Position numbers and translations under genes: made by a program. Positions 55,047-62,335 of a stretch of 64,000 bases of DNA are shown one piece after another. The notes beneath the pieces were generated by a model. The model had not been told where the DNA came from. It did not search any database and saw nothing but the letters and a program-made list of their open reading frames with translations. Position 1 is the first letter of the stretch; each line of letters begins with the position of its first letter. Source of the stretch: Sedimentibacter saalensis (lineage in GTDB: Bacteria; Bacillota; Clostridia; Tissierellales; Sedimentibacteraceae). The stretch is from assembly GCF_007830175.1 (NCBI RefSeq), contig NZ_VLKH01000011.1:1-64000 (forward strand). Direction: 5' to 3'.

Positions 55047-56576
55047 TTACATTGACTTTTTTAAATCCTTAAGTGACGAAATATGAATGCTTTTGAATAC
55101 TATAAGGCCCATGAGGTACAAAAGAAGAAGTATGGCTATTGCTGACACCAGAGAAAATATGTTGTTGTGTGAGTTTTGAACAAACATTTTAAACAATACT
55201 CTGGAAGAAAAACCTGAAATGAAGGCTGCAGCTAAGGGCTTAAAAATCCAGTTTGAAATATCAAAAACAATACATGACACTTTAAGAAGTTTAGCAAGGT
55301 AAAGAAAAGTGTTTAATATTGTTGTAAGGAACAATGCAAACAAATATGCATCAAAACCATAAACAGGAACCAAAAAATATATTATGGAAATTTTCAAAAC
55401 AGATTCAACAATGTTTATTTTAAATGAGCTCACTTGTTCATCCAATGCGTTAAGCATGGATGATATAACCATGTTAAGATACATGAAAGGACATACAAAT
55501 GATATCAGTTTGAGCAGCAGCCCTACTTGAGTATCATTGTATACAGCCATGGCTATTTCTGTAGGAAAAGCTACAAATACGCTTACAACCAATATGCCTG
55601 AAATTGCTGTGAAATGAAGAACCTTTGACAGTGTTGATGACACTTTTTTTTCATTTGACAGAGCATTGTCTCCTGCCACTGATGGTATGAGTATGGAGGA
55701 AAGAGACGTTAAAAATGATGAAGGAAAAAACAAAAGAGGAAGAACCATACCCTTTATCATTCCGTACAGACTCATGGCAGCTTCTGTAGAAATGCCATAC
55801 AAGAGAAGCCTTGCAGGTATCATTGCATTTTCAACGGTTCTTAAGATGGAATTCAAGTATGATGTTCCGGACAGAGGTACCGAAATTTTCAGGATTTTAA
55901 AAATCATGTTGTCTGCCTTTTTGAATGTTTTTCCGGAGTAAGGCTTCTTGTCAAATATGTAGAAAAACCATGTGATGATTAGAGAAAACAATTCTTCCAC
56001 AGTCATGCCTATGGAAACGGCAGCACAGCCGTACTCGATGCCTCTTGGAAGGAAAAGATCCATAATGGAAAAGATGACAGCAATGCGTACAAGCTGTTCA
56101 ACCACTTGCACTATGGAAGGCTTAACAACTTTTCCAAGTGCGAAAAAATATCCTTTATAGCAGGAAGACACAGCAATGAACGGAAGGCTTGGAGCCAGGT
56201 ACAATAAAGCCAGCACGGTTCTTTGATCATTTAAAAACTCAGCACCTATGTCGTTTGCAAAATAATAAAGAAGAAATGCAGATGCAATTCCTGTAATAAG
56301 CGAAAGAAAAATTGACTGGCTGAGAACTTTTTTTGCATTAGAGTATCTTCCAAGGGACAATTCTTCTGATATGAGCCGTGACACAGCTACTCTGATTCCC
56401 GATGTTGCAAGAGTTACCATAAGAAAATAAACAGATAAAATAAGCTGATACAGACCTATTCCTACAGCTCCAAGCACATTGGCAAGGTAAATGCGAAATG
56501 CCATGCCGACAATTCTCACAATGGTAGTAGCAGCTGTGAGGACCAGTGTACCTATAATTAATTTTTCATTTTTCAT
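55047..56576 (-). CDS. spoVB: SpoVB-like polysaccharide/lipid II flippase (MOP superfamily)
   Basis: 509 residues with about fourteen membrane helices. N-terminal TLVLTAATTIVRIVGMAFRIYL and the LGAVGIGLYQL loop are typical of SpoVB/YkvU proteins; SpoVB is needed for spore cortex formation, probably by flipping cortex lipid precursors. A paralogue role in surface polysaccharide export cannot be excluded. Monocistronic, GGGG upstream of the ATG, lying 108 bases downstream of its neighbour on the same strand. Confidence 0.87.
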   Translation of the reverse strand: MKNEKLIIGTLVLTAATTIVRIVGMAFRIYLANVLGAVGIGLYQLILSVYFLMVTLATSGIRVAVSRLISEELSLGRYSNAKKVLSQSIFLSLITGIASAFLLYYFANDIGAEFLNDQRTVLALLYLAPSLPFIAVSSCYKGYFFALGKVVKPSIVQVVEQLVRIAVIFSIMDLFLPRGIEYGCAAVSIGMTVEELFSLIITWFFYIFDKKPYSGKTFKKADNMIFKILKISVPLSGTSYLNSILRTVENAMIPARLLLYGISTEAAMSLYGMIKGMVLPLLFFPSSFLTSLSSILIPSVAGDNALSNEKKVSSTLSKVLHFTAISGILVVSVFVAFPTEIAMAVYNDTQVGLLLKLISFVCPFMYLNMVISSMLNALDEQVSSFKINIVESVLKISIIYFLVPVYGFDAYLFALFLTTILNTFLYLAKLLKVSCIVFDISNWIFKPLAAAFISGFSSRVLFKMFVQNSHNNIFSLVSAIAILLLLYLMGLIVFKSIHISSLKDLKKSM

Positions 56577-56623
56577 AAAATACCCCTAATTTTGTATTCA
56601 TATAATAATATGCCTGTAAAAGC

Positions 56624-56655
56624 AATTAAGAATTAAGAGTTAAGAATTAAGAATT
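56624..56655. repeat. Half copy of the AATTAAGAATT-arm element
   Basis: AATTAAG-AATTAAG-AGTTAAG-AATTAAG: four heptads, matching the left arms of the elements at 5187, 7107 and 11820, without a core or right arm. Confidence 0.72.
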
Positions 56656-56706
56656 GAAGACATATAAACAATATAACGCATGTTGTGCAATTTAGTGTAC
56701 TTTTTA

Positions 56707-56735
56707 TTGCAATTAATTTTGAAATATTATATAAT
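56707..56735 (+). promoter_or_regulatory. Promoter of the XRE-cupin regulator gene
   Basis: TTGCAA (56707-56712), 17-base spacer, TATAAT (56730-56735). Confidence 0.7.
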
Positions 56736-56761
56736 GTAGAAAAAAACAGGAAGGTTTAAAA

Positions 56762-57310
56762 TTGAACGATCCATTGATAAATATAAGCAATACACTTAAG
56801 AAAACAAGATTTGAAAAGGGTTTGACACTGGATGAAACTTCAAATCTGACAGGAGTAAGCAAGGCAATGCTGGGACAGATAGAGAGGGCAGAGTCAACGC
56901 CTACAATATCTACATTGTGGAAAATCTCAACAGGGCTTAAAATATCTTTTTCTGAATTGTTAAGCACAAGCAATGAAAACAATGAGACTATAAACATAAA
57001 TGAAATTGAACCTGTTTATGAATCAGAAGATAAAATGATTTTGTACAATGTATTTCCCTTTGATCCTATTACAGGATTTGAATATTTTTATATAAAACTG
57101 CTTCCCGGAGCACATCATGTGTCACAGCCCCACAAGTCATCAACCGTTGAATATGTTGTGGTAACTGAAGGAAAATTAGACATTACCGTTGACGACAAAA
57201 CTCATGTTCTTGAATCGCCTGCTGCATTTAATTTCAGAGCAGACAAAATACACACATACAGCAATCCATACGGCAAGGAAGTTGTTTTTCAAAATATAGT
57301 CAAGTATTAA
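56762..57310 (+). CDS. XRE-family regulator with C-terminal cupin domain
   Basis: 182 residues. N-terminal HTH_3 (about 8-62: ISNTLKKTRFEKGLTLDETS ... VSKAMLGQIERAESTPTIST) and a C-terminal cupin (about 105-180) with HVSQPHKSSTVEYVVV and the second motif near FNFRADKIHTYSNP. The cupin binds a small-molecule effector in this family. Start is TTG at 56762 behind AGGAAGG; no suitable ATG exists. It directly precedes the glycyl radical enzyme gene and probably regulates it in response to the substrate. Confidence 0.92.
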   Translation: MNDPLINISNTLKKTRFEKGLTLDETSNLTGVSKAMLGQIERAESTPTISTLWKISTGLKISFSELLSTSNENNETININEIEPVYESEDKMILYNVFPFDPITGFEYFYIKLLPGAHHVSQPHKSSTVEYVVVTEGKLDITVDDKTHVLESPAAFNFRADKIHTYSNPYGKEVVFQNIVKY

Positions 57311-57313
57311 CAG

Positions 57314-57364
57314 CCAGAATTTTATTCTGGTTTAATTTTAACCATATAGTGCGCTATAACGCAC
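57314..57364 (+). promoter_or_regulatory. Weak terminator and operator-like palindrome ahead of the glycyl radical enzyme
   Basis: CCAGAAT-TTT-ATTCTGG (57314-57330) followed by TTTAATTTT is a possible attenuator/terminator. GTGCG-CTATAA-CGCAC (57349-57364) is an inverted repeat 30 bases before the GRE start, a candidate operator for the upstream regulator. Confidence 0.5.
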
Positions 57365-57393
57365 AACAAATGCTATCACATTATGGAGGTTTT

Positions 57394-59763
57394 ATGTTAA
57401 CAAAAAGAATTGAAGATGCAAGACAAAATTACATCAATTCCAAGACTGCAATTTCATATGAAAGAGCAAGAATCTGGACAGAATCTCACAAAAAAACAGA
57501 AGGAGAATCAATTCCCATAAGAAGGGCAAAGGCCTTCAAAGATACATGCCAGCAGCTGGATGTGGAAATATTTGACGGCGAAATTATTGTAGGTGCTGTG
57601 GGAGAATTCAGGAAGTGCGGAATTTTGACGCCGGAATTTTCATGGACATGGGTTGACAGAGAAATGGACAACTTTGACAAAAGGGTACAGGACCCATATG
57701 TAATGACAGATGAACAAAGAGAATATGTCAGGAAAAATATTTTTCCTTACTGGAAGGGAAAATCACTGGAAGAATCATTTTTGTCAAGGCTTCCGGAAGA
57801 TACTGCAAAAGTTGCAGTAGACACTGGAATTGTTGACAATGATTCCAAGTGGAGGCAGGCAGTGGGGGAAATCACTCCTGATTACCAGGATGTTCTTTTT
57901 AAAAAGGGATTCGGAGGAATCATAACAGAGGCTAAGAAACACATGGAAAAATTAAATGAAGTTTCTGCCGAAAACCTGAAGAAAAAAGAATTTTATCAGT
58001 CAGTAATTTTAACATCTGAAGGAATCATTTCACTTGCAAAAAGATATTCGCAAAAGGCTTCAGAATTGGCAGACAGCGAAACAAATGAAGACAGAAAAAA
58101 TGAACTGAAGAAAGTTGCCGAAGTATGCTCCAAGGTTCCTGAAAATCCACCTTCAACATTTCATGAAGCAATACAGTTTGTATGGTTCACACAGCTGGGC
58201 GGAATTTTGTCGGAAAATCCTCTTGCCCTTAATGTAGGAAGGTTTGACCAGTTCATGTATCCATATTATAAATCTGATATTGAAAATAACATCATGAATA
58301 AGGAACAGATTCAAGAGCTCATTGAAGCACTGTGGTTAAAACTTTCAGAGTGGGTGTGGACCATTTCTGCAAATACTGCAGAGTTTTTTGCAGGATACAA
58401 CCAGTTTCAAAATCTTACAATCGGCGGAAAGACCAGAGACGGAAAGGATGCCGTAAATGAGCTGTCATACATGGCTCTTGAAGCTACAGAAAATGTAAAG
58501 ACACATCAGCCTGGCTTAAGCGTGAGGATACATCAGGACTGTCCAAGAGAATTTCTGGATGCAGTAACTCACCTTGTTAGCAAGGGCACGGGATTTCCTG
58601 CCATACACAGCGACCAGGCAGGTTATCAGATGCTCATAAATGCCGGCTATGAGCCTGAAGATGCCAGGGATTGGAACAACTGCGGCTGTGTGGTTCCTCA
58701 TTTCAGAAAAACAGGAGAGTGGACATCGGCTGTTAATATAAATATTACAGCTGCTTTGGAATTTGCTCTCAATAAGGGCTGCAGCAGAATAACCGGTGAA
58801 AAAATGGGTGTTGATGAAAAAGAACCAAAGACATTTACAAGTTATGAAGAAATTGAAGAGGCTTTTTACAGGCAATTTGACAATTTAATTAAACATTCGG
58901 TAATTTCAACGCTGGTTGCACAAAATCTTCATAAAGAAATGGTGCCAAGGCCCTTCTTGTCATCCTGCATAGAAAATTGTATAGATGAAGGGGTGGACTT
59001 GGTTGATGCAGGTGCAAAGTACAATTTAGGCCCTGTACTTACAGGCATAGGACTGGCTGTTACGGCAAATTCTCTGGCTGCAATTAAAAAGCTAGTATAT
59101 GAAGAAAAATGCACGGACATTGAAACACTAATTAATGCAATTGATGCAGACTGGGAAGGATATGAAGAGCTGAGACAAAAAGCATTGAGTGTTTCAAAGT
59201 ATGGCAACAATATAAATTATGTTGATGATATTGCTGTAAATATAGCAAACCATTATTACAAGGAAAGCCACAGGTACAAGGACATTAACGGAAACAATTT
59301 CAATACTGCATTTATGGGAATATCAAATTACCTGCCTGCAGGAAAGGTAGTAGGGGCAACCCCCTGTGGAAGAAAATCACGTGAGCCTCTTTCTGAAGGA
59401 GTATCTCCTTTTGCAGGATCAGATACATCAACTCCATTGGCGGCAATGCGTTCTGCAGCAAGATTGAATCAGGATGTTCATTCAGGAGGAACTCTTCTCA
59501 ATTTAAGACTAAGCGAAGATCTTGTGAAGACAAAGAGAGGACAAAGCAATCTGGGCAGCATGATACAGGCATTTTTTGCGCTCGGTGCATTTCATGTTCA
59601 GTTCAATACTGTTTCCACTGAAACGCTTTTAGATGCACAAAAACATCCTGAAAATTACAAGGACCTGCTTGTTCGTGTTGCAGGCTACAGCACTCAATTT
59701 GTAAATTTGTCAAGAAGTATGCAGGATGCAATCATTGCAAGAAATGCTCATGACAAATTTTAA
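57394..59763 (+). CDS. Glycyl radical enzyme of unassigned function (PFL-like)
   Basis: 789 residues. PFL domain over most of the length and C-terminal glycyl radical motif VRVAGYSTQFVNL with Gly764. The catalytic thiyl Cys is Cys432 in NNCGCVVPH; Cys430 precedes it. Eliminase-type members (choline lyase, glycerol, propanediol and hydroxyproline dehydratases, arylacetate decarboxylases) have C-x-E here; this protein has Val434 in place of Glu, so the general base is missing and the reaction cannot be assigned by analogy. Start at 57394 is fixed by GGAGG (57385-57389). The activase follows at once. Confidence 0.9.
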   Translation: MLTKRIEDARQNYINSKTAISYERARIWTESHKKTEGESIPIRRAKAFKDTCQQLDVEIFDGEIIVGAVGEFRKCGILTPEFSWTWVDREMDNFDKRVQDPYVMTDEQREYVRKNIFPYWKGKSLEESFLSRLPEDTAKVAVDTGIVDNDSKWRQAVGEITPDYQDVLFKKGFGGIITEAKKHMEKLNEVSAENLKKKEFYQSVILTSEGIISLAKRYSQKASELADSETNEDRKNELKKVAEVCSKVPENPPSTFHEAIQFVWFTQLGGILSENPLALNVGRFDQFMYPYYKSDIENNIMNKEQIQELIEALWLKLSEWVWTISANTAEFFAGYNQFQNLTIGGKTRDGKDAVNELSYMALEATENVKTHQPGLSVRIHQDCPREFLDAVTHLVSKGTGFPAIHSDQAGYQMLINAGYEPEDARDWNNCGCVVPHFRKTGEWTSAVNINITAALEFALNKGCSRITGEKMGVDEKEPKTFTSYEEIEEAFYRQFDNLIKHSVISTLVAQNLHKEMVPRPFLSSCIENCIDEGVDLVDAGAKYNLGPVLTGIGLAVTANSLAAIKKLVYEEKCTDIETLINAIDADWEGYEELRQKALSVSKYGNNINYVDDIAVNIANHYYKESHRYKDINGNNFNTAFMGISNYLPAGKVVGATPCGRKSREPLSEGVSPFAGSDTSTPLAAMRSAARLNQDVHSGGTLLNLRLSEDLVKTKRGQSNLGSMIQAFFALGAFHVQFNTVSTETLLDAQKHPENYKDLLVRVAGYSTQFVNLSRSMQDAIIARNAHDKF

Positions 59764-59766
59764 TTA

Positions 59767-60678
59767 ATGGTTGTAGAATGTATGAACGGATATTTTATGG
59801 AACCTCAAAATTTTTCTGTCAATGACGGAGATGGTATAAGGACTGTTATATTTTTTGCCGGATGTCCATTGAATTGCAAATGGTGCGCTAATCCTGAAAG
59901 TACACTGGATTTTAAGCGAGTTTCATTCAACAAGGAAACATGTATTTCCTGCGGCAAATGTGCACAGTTGTGCCCAGGTGGAGTTATGATTGATTTAAAC
60001 AGTCCGGGACAAAGAAAAAAGTGTATTTCTTGTGGCATATGTGTGGAAAGTTGCCCTACAAACAGCAAGAAAAGACTTGTCAGAATGTATTCAGACAGAG
60101 AAATACTTGAAATAATAAAAAGTCAGGAGATTTTTTACAGGTATTCCAATGGAGGCGTTACATTTTCAGGTGGCGAGGCAACCCTACAACAGCATATGTT
60201 AAGAATTTTAGTGAACAGCCTTTATGATAAGGCTGTTCATATGGCCATTGAAACATCAGGTTATTTTTATTTTGATGAAGTAAAGGATATTTTAGCAAGA
60301 CTGGATTTGATATTTGTTGATATAAAGCACATGGATGAAAAGAAACATGAATTATACACAGGAAAAAGCAATAAAAAGATACTGGAAAACATTAAAAAAA
60401 TGAGCGAACTGGATGTTCCCATTGTTGTGAGAATACCTGTAATAGAGGGTGTAAATTCTGATGATAAAAACATTAAAGAAACAGCTGTGTTTGTTAAGGA
60501 AAATATCAAAAACCCAAAAATAGAGCTTCTGCCATATCATAATTTTGCAGAAGAAAAGTATGAATGTTTAGGGCTTGATAAAATGTCTCATAATTTTATA
60601 AGACCGTCAAACGAGCTTTTATCTCATTTAAAAATGATTATAAAAAATGAAGGCGCAGAAACAGTCAGCTATATTTAG
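59767..60678 (+). CDS. Glycyl radical enzyme activating enzyme (radical SAM)
   Basis: 303 residues. Radical-SAM cluster CPLNCKWC (Cys33, 37, 40), an insert with two ferredoxin-type 4Fe-4S sites (CISCGKCAQLCPGG and CISCGICVESCPTN, about 59-98) and the SAM-binding GGVTFSGGEA (about 130). It abstracts hydrogen from Gly764 of the adjacent enzyme. Starts 3 bases after the GRE stop with no strong RBS, so it is probably translated by reinitiation; an ATG at 59782 is an alternative start. Confidence 0.95.
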   Translation: MVVECMNGYFMEPQNFSVNDGDGIRTVIFFAGCPLNCKWCANPESTLDFKRVSFNKETCISCGKCAQLCPGGVMIDLNSPGQRKKCISCGICVESCPTNSKKRLVRMYSDREILEIIKSQEIFYRYSNGGVTFSGGEATLQQHMLRILVNSLYDKAVHMAIETSGYFYFDEVKDILARLDLIFVDIKHMDEKKHELYTGKSNKKILENIKKMSELDVPIVVRIPVIEGVNSDDKNIKETAVFVKENIKNPKIELLPYHNFAEEKYECLGLDKMSHNFIRPSNELLSHLKMIIKNEGAETVSYI

Positions 60679-60692
60679 CTGGCTGCTTCTGC
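60655..60692. terminator. Hairpin between convergent activase and aldo/keto reductase genes
   Basis: GCAGAA...CAGC and GCTG...TTCTGC form a long stem with mismatches and a TATATTTA loop; T-rich on the minus-strand side (CATTTTTTATAATC). It overlaps the activase stop codon. Confidence 0.65.
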
Positions 60693-60701
60693 ACCTTATA
60701 T

Positions 60702-61826
60702 TTATTTTAACTTTAGCATTTCTTCGTGAATTTTTTCAAGTTCTTCAGGTATGTTGATTTGCTGAGGACACTTGGTCATGCATTCACCGCATTTCTGACA
60801 CTTGTCGGCTCTTGCTTCTTCAGAGGTGAACAGGAAGTAGCTTCTTGCAGCTATGTCTTTGTTTTCAGATTTTTTGTAATCGTTATAAATTTCAAAAATC
60901 CCAGGTATGTCAACGCCAAATGAGCAGTCCATGCAGTAACGGCATCCTGTGCAGGGAACCGGCTTGATTTTTCTCAGTTCCTCAACAACTTTGTCAATAA
61001 CGTTATATTCTTCATCATTTAATGTTTTTAAGTCTGTGAATGTGTTCATGTTGTCTTCAAGCTGTTCCATGTTTGACATTCCGCTTAGGATTATAGCTAC
61101 ATTTGGTAATGATGCAACCCATCTCAATGCCCATGAAGCTGCAGATTTTTCAGAATTGTAGGATTTAATATGTTTCATGGCCGAAGGTGCAAAGGAAGCC
61201 AGAAAACCTCCTCTTACAGGTTCCATTACAAAGCACGGTATGTTGTGTTTTTCAAGTATTTCATATGCTCCTTTTGCATCATATTCAGTCCAGTCCCAAT
61301 AGTTTATCTGAAGCTGGACGAAGTCCCATTTGTGAGAAGATACAAACTTTTCTAAAATATCATTGCTGTCATGGTATGAAAAACCAATATTTTTAATTTT
61401 GCCTTCATCCTTCTTTTTCTTGATGAAATTGTAAAGATTGAATTTTTCCACGGTCTCTATAGTATTTTTGTTCAATGAATGAAGAAGATAAAAATCAAAA
61501 TATTCCGTATTGCATTTTTCAAGCTGCTCATTGAAAAGCTCTTCTGCATCTTTTTCTTCCTTGATTTTCCATACAGGCAGTTTGTTTGTCAGGTAGTAGT
61601 TTTCTCTTTTAAACTCCTTAAGAACCTTTCCAAGAAACTCCTGAGATTCTCCGCTGTGATAATTGTAAGCTGTGTCAAAATAATTTAAGCCATTGTCCAT
61701 AGCATGACGAATAAGCTCTCTTGCCTGGTTAAAGTCAATTTTACCGTCTTTTACAGGAAAACGCATGCAGCCGAATCCCAGTTTTGGGAAATTCACATCA
61801 AGACTTTCTATAAATTTTCTGTCCAT
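60702..61826 (-). CDS. Aldo/keto reductase with C-terminal ferredoxin clusters
   Basis: 374 residues. AKR barrel (about 10-275) with catalytic Asp/Tyr in FDTAYNYHSGESQEF (about 48-62) and His in DFYLLHSLN (about 115). C-terminal extension has Cys motifs CTGCRYCMDCSFGVDIP and CQKCGECMTKCPQQINIP, a 2x[4Fe-4S]-like domain. Such fusions in anaerobes are thought to couple ferredoxin to carbonyl reduction. Convergent with the GRE operon; a shared pathway is possible but unproven. Confidence 0.92.
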   Translation of the reverse strand: MDRKFIESLDVNFPKLGFGCMRFPVKDGKIDFNQARELIRHAMDNGLNYFDTAYNYHSGESQEFLGKVLKEFKRENYYLTNKLPVWKIKEEKDAEELFNEQLEKCNTEYFDFYLLHSLNKNTIETVEKFNLYNFIKKKKDEGKIKNIGFSYHDSNDILEKFVSSHKWDFVQLQINYWDWTEYDAKGAYEILEKHNIPCFVMEPVRGGFLASFAPSAMKHIKSYNSEKSAASWALRWVASLPNVAIILSGMSNMEQLEDNMNTFTDLKTLNDEEYNVIDKVVEELRKIKPVPCTGCRYCMDCSFGVDIPGIFEIYNDYKKSENKDIAARSYFLFTSEEARADKCQKCGECMTKCPQQINIPEELEKIHEEMLKLK

Positions 61827-61993
61827 AATAAACCTGCTTTCATTAATATTTTGAAGTAAATACAGTATACTAACAATTATAACAGCAATTCCAAGATATT
61901 GGAAGATAATACAAGATGTTTTTAATCATATCTTCATAAAATTTCTATAATTTTGATGTAAAATTTTAACATAAAAAATATTTAAAAAACATA

Positions 61994-62048
61994 TTGACAA
62001 AAATGCAAGACAGAGTTACTATAAAGACACCCCCCGGGTAGGGGGTGT
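61994..62048 (+). promoter_or_regulatory. Promoter and CsoR operator of csoR-copA
   Basis: TTGACA (61994-61999), 17-base spacer, TACTAT (62017-62022). An operator-like palindrome with arms ACACCCCC and GGGGGTGT around CGGGTA (62027-62048) covers the start site; G/C-rich tract symmetry of this kind is the CsoR binding signature. Confidence 0.85.
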
Positions 62049-62061
62049 GCAGGAGGTAGAT

Positions 62062-62325
62062 ATGAAAGCTGATAAGGTAAAAATAAACCGTTTATTAAAA
62101 ACAGCGGCAGGTCAAATGGATGGAATAATGAAAATGGTTGAAGAAGATAGATACTGTATAGATATTTCAAATCAGATACTTGCTGTTCAATCAATTTTAA
62201 GAAAGGCAAACAACGAAATACTTAAGTCCCATATGGAAATGTGTGTTAAGCAGGCATTTATGGAAGGTAATGAAGAAGAAAAAATAGACGAAATTATTTC
62301 ACTTTTAAATAAAGTATCAAAGTAA
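62062..62325 (+). CDS. csoR: Copper-sensing repressor CsoR
   Basis: 87 residues, all-helical CsoR/RcnR fold. The Cu(I) ligands C-H-C appear as RYCIDI, KSHMEMC: Cys33, His58, Cys62. It represses the operon until Cu(I) binds. Start at 62062 is set by AGGAGGT (62051-62057); a GTG at 62047 overlaps the operator and is rejected. Its stop codon overlaps the copA RBS. Confidence 0.95.
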   Translation: MKADKVKINRLLKTAAGQMDGIMKMVEEDRYCIDISNQILAVQSILRKANNEILKSHMEMCVKQAFMEGNEEEKIDEIISLLNKVSK

Positions 62326-62335
62326 AGGAGATAAA

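Noticed and set aside
57349..57393. Start of the glycyl radical enzyme at GTG 57349
   Set aside because: The added 15 residues cover an operator-like palindrome and the GGAGG site that fits the ATG at 57394.
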